A DNA stretch of 64,000 nt, from the NCBI RefSeq assembly GCF_025567165.1, contig NZ_JAOQKC010000006.1, positions 128,836 through 192,835 of the forward strand, written 5' to 3'. The translations under genes were made by a program, and so were the position numbers. Under the pieces are notes generated by a model. The model ran no database searches and had not been told where the DNA came from. It worked only from the letters and a program-made list of their open reading frames with translations. This document shows, one piece after another, positions 1 through 7,870 of this stretch; the stretch's first letter is position 1, and each line of letters opens with the position of its first letter. Source of the stretch: Laedolimicola ammoniilytica. Lineage in GTDB: Bacteria; Bacillota; Clostridia; Lachnospirales; Lachnospiraceae.

Positions 1-292
1 AGCCCGGGTACACTTCAAGCTCAAAGGCCGCATACAGAAGTCCCGCCGCCATCAGTACGAAAATTCCCGCTGTCACCCCCGTAAAAAACCTCTCCTTCTC
101 CCACAGGGAACCCAGAAGCTTTTTTGCGGACAGCAGCACCAGAAGGAGCAAAAGCCCCAGCACACCGGCCAGTGCGCCGATCTGTCTGCTCTGCTTCAGA
201 TCCGCAGCGCACACCGCCATCACCGCCAGCCAGATCAGCGCAAAGACGCCGGAAAACAGTACTATACATGCTCTTTGTATCTTATCCGTCAT
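1..292 (-). CDS. Multi-span membrane protein, 3' end outside window
   Basis: About 97 residues of an integral membrane protein can be read before the gene runs off the left edge. It has three hydrophobic segments (about residues 8-30, 38-57 and 68-90) separated by short charged loops. I chose the ATG at 292 because a GAGG motif lies six bases upstream; an ATG at 298 is in the same frame. The start overlaps the stop of the upstream gene (282), so the two are translationally coupled and probably act together in surface polysaccharide export or polymerisation. The family cannot be told from this N-terminal piece; an integral membrane glycosyltransferase is possible but unproven. Confidence 0.7.
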   Translation of the reverse strand, partial: MTDKIQRACIVLFSGVFALIWLAVMAVCAADLKQSRQIGALAGVLGLLLLLVLLSAKKLLGSLWEKERFFTGVTAGIFVLMAAGLLYAAFELEVYPG

Positions 293-1466
293 ATCCATCC
301 TCTTTTTTGTAAATACATACCAGCCAGATCACGAACAGGAACATGCCCATCTCGTAATTCAGCAATGCGTAATCCATATTCATCAGCACGAAGACGCCCA
401 GAACCAGGCTTGTTCCCAGAAAACTCCTGCTTTTGTAAAGGGCGTAAATCAGCACTGCCAGCATCAGCAGCAGAAAACACAGGCCCACCGGAACCGAGAA
501 CCGCAGCATGGCGTTCAGGAAAATATTGTGGCAGTTGTTGGTGGACCAGCCTGACCGCACCTCAAAGAGCCGTTCCCCGAACTGAAAGCCCCAGCCGCCC
601 GGACACTGGCGAATCTCCCTGAGAGCCCCGGCCCAGATCTGGTTCCGGTCTCCCATGGAGAAAATATTCCGTTCCTTTAAAAGCAGCTTTCCGGCCACGC
701 CGCCTACTGCCGCCACCCCGACGATCCCCAGCAGATGGATTTTTCGGAAATGAAACCGTTTCCAGTCCACCTGATCCAGGAAACCGCCCAGAAGCACCAA
801 CGCCGCCGCGCCGAAGCCGGTCCAGGAATGGGACAGGAACATGGCTGTCAACAGCACCGCCACGCTTCCGAAGAACATCCATTTTCTCCGGAACAGACCG
901 CGGAAATGTACCACAGCAGCCAGAAACAGGGTCAGCATCAGCGCATAGTCGCTCTTGTGGCTGTAGAGCCAGTAATGACGGAACTCATAGTAATCCGCTG
1001 GCAGCTGGCCGAAATAGAACCGGTTATTGCAGATCAGGAAACTAGTGTAGCCCGCAAAGAAATACACGATGCTGAGGAGATTCGACACCACCGCGCACCC
1101 CAGAAAAAACCGGATCAGATTCTCCGGCTTCTCTCCCAACGGTTCCTCCTGCATGCAGAGCACCAGAAGAAAGAGGAAAGCCACCGTATCGTCGATCTGT
1201 TCGCCGAACCAGTGCAGTTCCCGCACATTGAACCAGAGAGACAGGATATTGTAGATCAGCAGTCCTCCCACGAGGCACAGCGCAAACACCTGTTTTTTCT
1301 TCCATCCTCCCTTTATGGCGCAGGCAGCCATCCACAGCAGCAGCGCCCCGTAGGCCGCGGTGAAGACCGCGTAATATTCCATCTTATAGTCCTCTGAAAA
1401 GGTACTCCAGAATGCCGGAAAGAACAGACTGAACACCATAAACAACTTTAAAAAGAAGGTTTTCAT
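282..1466 (-). CDS. O-antigen ligase/polymerase-like membrane protein
   Basis: A roughly 394-residue protein with about ten or more hydrophobic segments and a large extracytoplasmic loop in the C-terminal half (containing GDRNQIW and the stretch with NNCHNIFLN). This is the usual plan of Wzy/WaaL-type proteins, which polymerise or transfer lipid-linked oligosaccharides at the outer face of the membrane. The loop motif with R-N-x-I-W, followed later by a conserved H-N, fits the O-antigen ligase superfamily. The start at 1466 is preceded by GGGAG at eight bases; an upstream in-frame start at 1481 lacks this. It is transcribed divergently from the priming sugar transferase at 1601, which supports a polysaccharide role. 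Polymerase and ligase cannot be told apart from sequence. Confidence 0.75.
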   Translation of the reverse strand: MKTFFLKLFMVFSLFFPAFWSTFSEDYKMEYYAVFTAAYGALLLWMAACAIKGGWKKKQVFALCLVGGLLIYNILSLWFNVRELHWFGEQIDDTVAFLFLLVLCMQEEPLGEKPENLIRFFLGCAVVSNLLSIVYFFAGYTSFLICNNRFYFGQLPADYYEFRHYWLYSHKSDYALMLTLFLAAVVHFRGLFRRKWMFFGSVAVLLTAMFLSHSWTGFGAAALVLLGGFLDQVDWKRFHFRKIHLLGIVGVAAVGGVAGKLLLKERNIFSMGDRNQIWAGALREIRQCPGGWGFQFGERLFEVRSGWSTNNCHNIFLNAMLRFSVPVGLCFLLLMLAVLIYALYKSRSFLGTSLVLGVFVLMNMDYALLNYEMGMFLFVIWLVCIYKKEDGYDG

Positions 1467-1507
1467 CTTATAAGCTCCCACTTCTGTACGAAATCAAGTA
1501 TCTGGAT

Positions 1508-1537
1508 ATTATACACCAATCACTTATTGTTTGACAA
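1508..1537 (-). promoter_or_regulatory. Sigma-A-type promoter for the polymerase-like gene
   Basis: On the minus strand, TTGTCA (1537-1532) and TATAAT (1513-1508) are separated by 18 bases. The -10 lies about 40 bases upstream of the start at 1466. Its -35 overlaps the -35 of the opposing promoter. Confidence 0.65.
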
Positions 1538-1559
1538 GCAATCCCAAATCTTTTATGAT
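1531..1559 (+). promoter_or_regulatory. Sigma-A-type promoter for the priming transferase
   Basis: TTGACA (1531-1536) and TATGAT (1554-1559) are separated by 17 bases and lie about 40 bases upstream of the ATG at 1601. The -35 elements of the two divergent promoters share the same bases. Confidence 0.7.
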
Positions 1560-1600
1560 ATTTATCAGGATAGAAAATAAACTGCGAGGAATCTGCGATT

Positions 1601-3022
1601 ATGTCAAATATCAGCCAAAAACAACGGCTTATTCAAAATTATACCCTGCTTGGTCTGGAATGCCTGTGCATCATCCTTTCCTTTACTCTGGCCGTTCTGA
1701 CCCGGGGACTGGAGGAGAGCTACCTGAGCTTTTCCCGGACCTACATCACTATGCTGGCCTGCATCCTGTTCTTCCATCTGCTTTCCTATTATATGTTCGA
1801 CTGGAACACGAATATCTTCAAGCGGGGCTATTATGTGGAACTCATCGCCGTTCTCAAATACAACAGCGTGCTGATTCTGATGCTCAGCTTCTTCCTCTAT
1901 GTGAGCAAGATGTCGGAGGATTTTTCCCGGCTGGTCTTCGTCTATTTCTTTGCCTACAATATTCTGCTGACCTATCTGGGACACCTGCTGCTTAAGAAGT
2001 ACTTTACCTCCGTATATCGGGTCAGCTCCAGCAGCAATAAGGTCTTTGTCATCACTACCTCCGACTACGCCGACGATATCCTCGGCCGGATGCTGAACTC
2101 TTCTGAATGGAGCTATGAGGTCACGGGTCTGGCACTTCTCGATCGAATAGAAGAAGGCGGGACCGTCCTGGGGATCCCGGTCATCGCCCACGGGGACGAT
2201 CTCTTTGAGCAGTTCAAGACCCGGGTAGTGGACGAGGTTTTCATCCACCTTCCTGATTATTCTAAATCGACCATTGAAGAACTGATCGTAAAATTCGAGA
2301 GCATGGGCATCACCGTCCATGTGAATATCGACTACTTCAACAATGTCATGGCCCATAAGACCACCGAGCTCTTTGCCGGCTTTACGGTGCTGTCCTACGA
2401 GGCCAGCGTCTTCGATTACCGGCGGCTCTTCATTAAGCGGATTATTGATATCATCGGCTCCCTGGTGGGGCTGGCGATTACGCTGGTTCTGACGCCTTTC
2501 ATTGCCCTGGCCATCAAGCTGGACTCCCCGGGGCCTGTCTTCTTCGCACAGAAGCGCGTGGGTAAGAACGGCCGGTATTTCAAGCTCTACAAGTTCCGTT
2601 CCATGTACATCGACGCGGAGGCCCGCAAAAAGGAGCTCATGGCCCAGAATGAAATGGACGGCCCCATGTTCAAGGTGGAGCACGATCCCCGGATTACGAA
2701 GGTCGGCGCTTTTCTCCGGAAAACCAGCCTGGACGAGCTGCCACAGTTTTACAATATTCTGATTGGCAATATGAGCCTGGTGGGAACCCGACCGCCTACC
2801 ATCGACGAATTCAAACAGTACGATCTGTATTACCGCAGACGTCTGAGCATTAAGCCGGGACTGACCGGCCTGTGGCAGGTCAGCGGCCGGAGCGATATCA
2901 CGGACTTCAAGGAAGTGGTAAAGCTGGATTTGGAATATATTGACAATTGGTCGCTGTCATCTGATATTCGCATTCTGCTGATGACCGTCTGGGTGGTCAT
3001 CATGAAAAAGGGGGCGCGCTGA
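1601..3022 (+). CDS. Exopolysaccharide polyprenyl-phosphate sugar-1-phosphate transferase (WbaP/EpsE-type)
   Basis: A 473-residue membrane enzyme predicted to move a sugar-1-phosphate from a UDP-sugar to undecaprenyl phosphate, the first step of a lipid-linked repeat unit. Four N-terminal membrane segments (about 15-130) are followed by a nucleotide-binding-like soluble domain (about 145-255), a further hydrophobic helix (about 275-300) and the C-terminal bacterial sugar transferase domain. Family motifs visible include KRIIDIIGS, KFRSM, KTSLDELPQ, GTRPPT and KPGLTGLWQVSGRS. Length and order match the WbaP/CpsE class. The sugar (glucose, galactose or other) cannot be deduced. It is divergent from a polymerase-like gene and lies about 39 kb from the main glycan operon. 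Confidence 0.93.
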   Translation: MSNISQKQRLIQNYTLLGLECLCIILSFTLAVLTRGLEESYLSFSRTYITMLACILFFHLLSYYMFDWNTNIFKRGYYVELIAVLKYNSVLILMLSFFLYVSKMSEDFSRLVFVYFFAYNILLTYLGHLLLKKYFTSVYRVSSSSNKVFVITTSDYADDILGRMLNSSEWSYEVTGLALLDRIEEGGTVLGIPVIAHGDDLFEQFKTRVVDEVFIHLPDYSKSTIEELIVKFESMGITVHVNIDYFNNVMAHKTTELFAGFTVLSYEASVFDYRRLFIKRIIDIIGSLVGLAITLVLTPFIALAIKLDSPGPVFFAQKRVGKNGRYFKLYKFRSMYIDAEARKKELMAQNEMDGPMFKVEHDPRITKVGAFLRKTSLDELPQFYNILIGNMSLVGTRPPTIDEFKQYDLYYRRRLSIKPGLTGLWQVSGRSDITDFKEVVKLDLEYIDNWSLSSDIRILLMTVWVVIMKKGAR

Positions 3023-3040
3023 CAACAGCGGCCCCTTTTC
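3006..3040 (+). terminator. Hairpin at the end of the priming transferase gene
   Basis: An A/G-rich arm in the last codons (about 3006-3020) pairs imperfectly with a C/T-rich arm (3026-3040), followed by a T-rich stretch. It sits between two convergent genes, so it may serve both. Confidence 0.5.
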
Positions 3041-3054
3041 TGAATTCTTCTTTT

Positions 3055-3996
3055 CTATTCTGCTTCCCGGATAATGGTTCCGGTCTTCTCGTGCAATGCA
3101 TCCTTCGCCCTGGCCAGATCCGCGATCACGGCCACACGGCCCGGACGGCCTGACACAAAGGAGGCTCCCGCTGCCATCTTCGGCAGTACGGACGCCCGCG
3201 GGAACTGTCCTGCTGCCGCGTAGGTCTCAACCTCCTCCGGCGTTACTACGTCCAGCTCCTTCTCCCGTTCTGTCCCATAATTAATGCAAATCTTATTTTC
3301 CCCGGTCAGGATCATCAGCATGTCCGCGTCCAGAAGCTCCGCCAGCTTGCCGCTTGCGTAGTCCTTCTCGATGACGGCGCTGGCTCCCTTTAAGTGGCCG
3401 CGCTGGCGAAGCACCGGAATTCCGCCGCCTCCACAGGCGATGACCACCTGATCCGCATTCAAAAGCACGCGGATAGCGTCGATTTCCACGATATCCGTGG
3501 GCTTCGGAGCCGCAACCACACGGCGGAAGCCCTTTCCTTCTTCCTCCACTACGAAGTTGCCCTTCTCTTCCTCTGCTTCAGCCTCTTCTCTGGTCATATA
3601 GCGGCCGATGACCTTGATGGGCTCCGCAAATGCATCGTCGTAAGGATCTACCACCACCTGGGTAATGATGGTGCTGACGGTCTTCGGAATGCCTCTGCCC
3701 AGAAGCTCCTCACGGATGGCATTCTGCAGATCGTATCCGATATAACCCTGGCTCATAGCCGAGCAGACCGACATGGGCGCGAAAGTGTAATCCTCGTGTT
3801 CTTTTCCGAACTCATTGAGAGCCGTGTGAATCATGCCCACCTGGGGCGCGTTACTGTGGCTGATGGCTACCTGACAGCCCTCCTCCACCAGATCCGCAAT
3901 GGCTTTCGCCGCACTTTTTACCGCTACCTTCTGCTCCGGCAGCGTGGTACCCAGCGCTTTATGTCCCAAAGCAACTACTACTTTTTTCTTTTCCAT
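3055..3996 (-). CDS. arcC: Carbamate kinase
   Basis: A 313-residue cytoplasmic kinase that converts carbamoyl phosphate and ADP to ATP and carbamate. The amino acid kinase fold is clear: N-terminal VVALGHKAL, the SHSNAPQVG segment (about residue 45), the ACGGGGIPV motif near 190 and a C-terminal PKMAAG..F motif. Length is normal. No arginine deiminase, ornithine transcarbamylase or other carbamoyl-phosphate-forming gene lies beside it, so its substrate source must be encoded elsewhere. The neighbours are convergent or divergent, so it is likely monocistronic. The usual family motif begins ALGGNAL; here GGN is replaced by GHK at residues 11-13, a mild departure. Confidence 0.92.
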   Translation of the reverse strand: MEKKKVVVALGHKALGTTLPEQKVAVKSAAKAIADLVEEGCQVAISHSNAPQVGMIHTALNEFGKEHEDYTFAPMSVCSAMSQGYIGYDLQNAIREELLGRGIPKTVSTIITQVVVDPYDDAFAEPIKVIGRYMTREEAEAEEEKGNFVVEEEGKGFRRVVAAPKPTDIVEIDAIRVLLNADQVVIACGGGGIPVLRQRGHLKGASAVIEKDYASGKLAELLDADMLMILTGENKICINYGTEREKELDVVTPEEVETYAAAGQFPRASVLPKMAAGASFVSGRPGRVAVIADLARAKDALHEKTGTIIREAE

Positions 3997-4032
3997 AATC
4001 CGTTACCTCGCTGTATTTAAACTGTTAGAATT

Positions 4033-4061
4033 ATTATAGTTGTTTTATCTGTAAAAAGCAA
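4033..4061 (-). promoter_or_regulatory. Probable promoter of carbamate kinase
   Basis: On the minus strand, TTGCTT (4061-4056) and TATAAT (4038-4033) are 17 bases apart, about 37 bases upstream of the start. The -35 is weak. Confidence 0.5.
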
Positions 4062-4086
4062 TGTCAAATAGCTTTCCCGTAAAATT

Positions 4087-4293
4087 CTACAGATAATTCT
4101 GCTGGCACTGCACACAGGTGCTGTTCCGGCTGCAATGAAAATCCTCTATGAGATCATCCACCCGACTGCAGCTGGCCGCGATGAAGGTGACGGTGTGTTT
4201 TACTTTGGAGGCGTCCACGGGACATCTGGCCTCGAATACCTGGGTATATCTCCGGTCTTCCTCCTGGGCGTGGGTTTTTCTGTTCTCTGTCAT
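4087..4293 (-). CDS. Small Cys-rich protein of unknown function
   Basis: A 68-residue protein that starts at 4293 behind a good AAGGAG site seven to eight bases upstream. It holds five cysteines: one near residue 24, one at 42 and a C-terminal group with Cys54, Cys60 and Cys63, plus a nearby histidine. The last three could form part of a metal site. Charged, hydrophilic, no signal peptide or membrane span. It lies between arcC and dinB and points away from dinB. I do not recognise a family. An in-frame upstream extension to 4497 would run through the dinB promoter and is not supported by a ribosome site. Confidence 0.65.
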   Translation of the reverse strand: MTENRKTHAQEEDRRYTQVFEARCPVDASKVKHTVTFIAASCSRVDDLIEDFHCSRNSTCVQCQQNYL

Positions 4294-4411
4294 ATGTATT
4301 CTCCTTTTCTGACCAATCCCTATGAGTTTCAGTGTATCACGTTCTCTTAAGCGAATCAATTTATAATCCGCTTTTTCCTCCCGATTCTGCGTACAATTTC
4401 CCTGTTTTTTG

Positions 4412-4440
4412 TTGCAAACATATGTTCTTTGCGTTATACT
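4412..4440 (+). promoter_or_regulatory. dinB promoter with an embedded SOS-like (LexA/DinR) box
   Basis: TTGCAA (4412-4417) and TATACT (4435-4440) are 17 bases apart. Inside the spacer, 4416-4427 reads AAACATATGTTC, one base from the palindrome GAACATATGTTC that fits the Firmicute LexA consensus (GAAC-N4-GTTC). Bound LexA would cover the promoter. Confidence 0.7.
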
Positions 4441-4507
4441 CAGGATAAGAAATAGCAGAAAACTCTGACAGGAACCTGTTAAACTGGAAGGAGGCAAATC
4501 AACGGCT

Positions 4508-5797
4508 ATGAAACCGATTATCTTTCACATCGACGTAAATTCAGCCTACTTGAGCTGGACTTCCCTGGAGAAACTGAAGAATGGAAGCGACATAGATCTG
4601 CGAACCATTCCGGCTATTATCGGCGGAGATGAGAAAAGCCGCCATGGGATCGTGCTGGCTAAGTCTATTCCGGCGAAGAAGTACGGGATTCAGACTGCCG
4701 AGCCGGTGGCCTCTGCCCTGCGGAAATGTCCCGGCCTCGTGGTGGAGAAGCCTGATCATACCATGTACCGCCGCTACAGCCGGGCCATGATGGAGCTGTT
4801 GTCCGGGTATACGCCGGATCTGGAGCAGGTATCCATCGACGAGTGCTATCTGGATTTCACGCCCATCGCCCACCTCTATCCATCCCCGGAGGAGGCGGCC
4901 GCCCGGATCCGCGATCACATCTTTGAGACCTTCGGCTTTACGGTCAATGTGGGCATCTCCAACGTCAAGGTGCTGGCGAAAATGGCCAGTGATTTTGAAA
5001 AGCCCGGGAAGGTGCATACGCTGTACCCGGAGGAAATCCCTTTGAAAATGTGGCCGCTGCCCGTCTCCGACCTCTTCATGGTGGGCCGCAGAAGCGCCGA
5101 GCGCCTGAAGACTTACGGCATCCGCACCATCGGCGACCTGGCCCATACAGACCTCTCTTTTCTCACCGCCCATTTCAAAAGCCACGGGAGGCTCATGTGG
5201 GAATTTGCCAACGGCATCGATCCCTCCCCTGTGGTGTCCAACCGGCAGGAGGCCAAAGGCGTGGGTAATTCCATCACCCTGTCCACAGACGTGACCACGG
5301 CGGAGGCAGCCAAAAAGGTACTGCTGTCCCTGGCGGAGAGCGTGGCCGCCCGCCTGCGGAAGGCCGGGCAGCTGGCCGGGACTGTGGCGGTTGAGCTCAA
5401 GTACGCCGACTTTACCAAAGCCTCACATCAGGCTCCCACCCTCTCCCCCTGCAATGACACAGACGCCATCTACCGACTGTCCTGTTCCCTCTTTGACCAG
5501 GTCTGGAACGGCGAACCCATCCGGCTTCTGGGCATCCGCTCCTCCCGGCTCACAGCTGAAGGAGAGCCGGTTCAGCTCTCGATCTTTGATCTGCCCCTGG
5601 CTTCCATGCCGCCAGATCCAGATGCCGCCCGGACGGACTTCTCCGGAACACACCCCGCAAAAAAAGAAGGAGAACCCGCTCGGTCTCCTTCTCCGGAAAA
5701 GCTGAAAAAGCTGGACGCCGCCATGGACGCCATCCGTAAGAAATACGGGAAAAACGCCATCCACAAGGGTGAACTTACTGATTTCTCCGATAGATAA
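4508..5797 (+). CDS. dinB: DNA polymerase IV (Y-family translesion polymerase)
   Basis: A 429-residue Y-family polymerase that copies past DNA lesions. The catalytic palm is intact: HIDVNSAYLSW at the N-terminus supplies the first metal-binding Asp and SIDECYLDF (about residue 115) the Asp-Glu pair. The helix-hairpin-helix motif GRRSAERLKTYGI and the little-finger domain (about 235-345) follow. Near residue 357, QLSIFD matches the sliding-clamp binding peptide. A charged tail (about 370-429) ends in a conserved-looking RKKYGKNAIHKG segment. The ATG lies behind GGAGG. An SOS-like box in the promoter suggests damage induction. The last 23 bases overlap the convergent coaX gene. Confidence 0.95.
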   Translation: MKPIIFHIDVNSAYLSWTSLEKLKNGSDIDLRTIPAIIGGDEKSRHGIVLAKSIPAKKYGIQTAEPVASALRKCPGLVVEKPDHTMYRRYSRAMMELLSGYTPDLEQVSIDECYLDFTPIAHLYPSPEEAAARIRDHIFETFGFTVNVGISNVKVLAKMASDFEKPGKVHTLYPEEIPLKMWPLPVSDLFMVGRRSAERLKTYGIRTIGDLAHTDLSFLTAHFKSHGRLMWEFANGIDPSPVVSNRQEAKGVGNSITLSTDVTTAEAAKKVLLSLAESVAARLRKAGQLAGTVAVELKYADFTKASHQAPTLSPCNDTDAIYRLSCSLFDQVWNGEPIRLLGIRSSRLTAEGEPVQLSIFDLPLASMPPDPDAARTDFSGTHPAKKEGEPARSPSPEKLKKLDAAMDAIRKKYGKNAIHKGELTDFSDR

Positions 5798-6539
5798 GCT
5801 TCAGTCCCTTTAAAAGCAGGGCGTCATCCATCCTAAGCTCTCTTCTGCAATAAGGCGCAATATATTTGGCCATGCCGCCGGTGGCTATTACGCTGACCTT
5901 CTGCCCCAGCTCCTCCTCAATGCGGCCAATCATACCGTCCACACAGGCCGCGTTGCCATAGAGGACGCCGCTCTTCATACAGTCGATGGTATTGCTGCCG
6001 ATGAACTTCTTCGGCGGATCCAGACTGATCTTCGGAAGTTGGGAAGTCCGGCTTATCATGGCGTCCAGCGCCACGCCTACGCCCGGCATAATCATGCCGC
6101 CCATGACCTGCTTCTTCTCGTTGACCACCGTAAAGGTAGTGGCAGTTCCCAGATCTACCACCACCAGCGGGCAGGGATATTCCTCGATGGCGGCTACTGC
6201 GCCCACCACCAGATCGGAACCCAGCTGGGCCGGATTGTCGATGCGGATATCCAGGCCGGTCTTCACGCCCGGGCCCACCACCAACGGCTCCCGGCCCGTT
6301 ACCTTAGCTGCGGCCCGGCGCATGACGCCGGTCAGCGGCGGCACTGCCGAGGAGAGAATGCCTCCATCCAGTTCCCTTCTGTCGACTCCATATATTTCCA
6401 GAACCGTCTTGATGCTGATCGCATATTCCAGCTCTGATTTCTTCGTATCTGTGTGAAGCCGCTCCACAAAGATAATTTCATCGTCCCGGATGCAGCCCAC
6501 TACAATGTAGGTATTGCCAATATCTACTGCTAAAATCAT
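5775..6539 (-). CDS. coaX: Type III pantothenate kinase
   Basis: A 254-residue cytoplasmic enzyme that phosphorylates pantothenate in the first step of coenzyme A synthesis. The ASKHA-fold landmarks are present: N-terminal ILAVDIGNTYIVVG (phosphate loop), GADLV-like segment GSDLVVGAVAA near residue 107, DLGTATTF near residue 129 and GGMIMPGVG near 146. Length is typical. Its ATG overlaps the stop of the upstream AI-2E-type gene by four bases, so it is the third gene of a pbp-AI-2E-coaX operon. The 3' end overlaps dinB on the other strand by 23 bases. Confidence 0.95.
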   Translation of the reverse strand: MILAVDIGNTYIVVGCIRDDEIIFVERLHTDTKKSELEYAISIKTVLEIYGVDRRELDGGILSSAVPPLTGVMRRAAAKVTGREPLVVGPGVKTGLDIRIDNPAQLGSDLVVGAVAAIEEYPCPLVVVDLGTATTFTVVNEKKQVMGGMIMPGVGVALDAMISRTSQLPKISLDPPKKFIGSNTIDCMKSGVLYGNAACVDGMIGRIEEELGQKVSVIATGGMAKYIAPYCRRELRMDDALLLKGLKLIYRRNQ

Positions 6540-7870
6540 GCCTCTTCCTCCTGTTTTTCTTCGGCTTCTTCCGCTGCCCTATCATGATTCTGTATATAGC
6601 GAAGCTCTCCGCCTTCCTGTTCCACGGACACCAGCTCCTGATATACTAGCGTATCTGTGGTCAGCTTCTTCTGCTTCAGCAGATAGTTGGAACACTTCTT
6701 CACCAGATCGTAGATGACCGCAAAGGCCGGTACGCCGATGATCATGCCCACGAAGCCCATGAGACCGCCGAACACCAGGATGGAGAACAATACCCAGAAG
6801 CTGGACAGCCCCGTGGAGTTGCCCAGAATCTTCGGTCCCAGGAAATTGCCGTCAAACTGCTGCAAAAGCAGAATCAGAATCAGGAAGTACAGGCACTGCA
6901 TTGGATTTACCGTCAGCACCAAAATGGCGCTGGGGATGGCTCCGATATAGGGGCCGAAAAACGGGATGATATTCGTCACACCCACCACCACGCTGATCAG
7001 CATGGTATAGGGCAGCTTCAGAATACTCATGAAGAAAAAGCAGAGGCAGCCGATGATCAGCGAGTCAATAACCTTGCCGCTGATAAATCCGCCGAACATC
7101 CGGTCAATGAGCCGACATTCATCCAGAATTGCGTTGGCATGGGATACCTTGAAGATGCTGTAAATCAGCTTCTTGGCCTGGGCCGCGAATTTTCGCCGGT
7201 TGCCCATCATATAGACCGCTGCAATCAAGCCGATCAGGATATTTTTCATGGTGGCAATGGCGCTTAAGAGACCTGCGGACACGCCGCTGACGATGGTCTG
7301 CATATTCGGCAGAAGCTTGGTCTCCAGCCAGGTTTCCACATTGGTATATACGGTGTCCATGAATTGGTTTACATAATTCAATATTACTTCATTGTCCTGC
7401 AGATAGTTCTGAATCCAGGCCGACCACTTATTCACCATGGAAGGGAAACCTGTCACGATACTGCCGATACTGGCAAATACCTGGGGCAGTACCATAGCAA
7501 GCAGCAGATAAATCACCAGCAGCCCGAACAGAATGCTGAGGCCGATGCCGGCCGCCCCGGCGATGCTGTGGGCTTTCTTCTGGTTCTTCATCCGGTTCCT
7601 GAAAAATCGGAACAGATTCCGCTCGATAAAATTGCAGACAGGGGTCAGCAGATAAGCGATGACCGCGCCGTAGATAAAGGGCATCAGAATTCCCTTTATC
7701 AGGTTGTACGCAGCCACAATCCGGTCAAAGCGGTACATGGCGAAGAACACGATGATACAGATGATAATGGATCCCGCGCCCGCCAGACTTTTGTACAGAT
7801 ATTTTTTTACTTGTCCGTTTTCTTTCATTTCTGCCTGCTCTCCTGTCTGTTGTGTCTTATTCATATTCAT
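6536..7870 (-). CDS. AI-2E family transporter-like membrane protein
   Basis: A protein of about 444 residues with the typical plan of the AI-2E/PerM family: two N-terminal spans, a large soluble segment (about 130-200), then five or six spans in the C-terminal half, including the GFISGKVIDSLIIG and FFGPYIGAIPSAI motifs. Members export small molecules or, in some species, act as ion antiporters, so the substrate is open. A charged, Glu-rich tail ends the protein (EEAEEKQEEEA). The ATG at 7870 lies inside the end of the upstream PBP gene, with AAGGG just upstream. The 3' end overlaps coaX by four bases. Confidence 0.9.
   Translation of the reverse strand: MNMNKTQQTGEQAEMKENGQVKKYLYKSLAGAGSIIICIIVFFAMYRFDRIVAAYNLIKGILMPFIYGAVIAYLLTPVCNFIERNLFRFFRNRMKNQKKAHSIAGAAGIGLSILFGLLVIYLLLAMVLPQVFASIGSIVTGFPSMVNKWSAWIQNYLQDNEVILNYVNQFMDTVYTNVETWLETKLLPNMQTIVSGVSAGLLSAIATMKNILIGLIAAVYMMGNRRKFAAQAKKLIYSIFKVSHANAILDECRLIDRMFGGFISGKVIDSLIIGCLCFFFMSILKLPYTMLISVVVGVTNIIPFFGPYIGAIPSAILVLTVNPMQCLYFLILILLLQQFDGNFLGPKILGNSTGLSSFWVLFSILVFGGLMGFVGMIIGVPAFAVIYDLVKKCSNYLLKQKKLTTDTLVYQELVSVEQEGGELRYIQNHDRAAEEAEEKQEEEA

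Noticed and set aside
1604..2683. A 359-codon open frame antisense to the priming transferase
   Set aside because: The plus-strand gene is a clear family member; the antisense translation is His/Asp-rich low-quality sequence.
3055..3996. Carbamate kinase as part of an arginine deiminase operon
   Set aside because: No arcA, arcB or transporter gene is next to it; both neighbours are on other transcripts.
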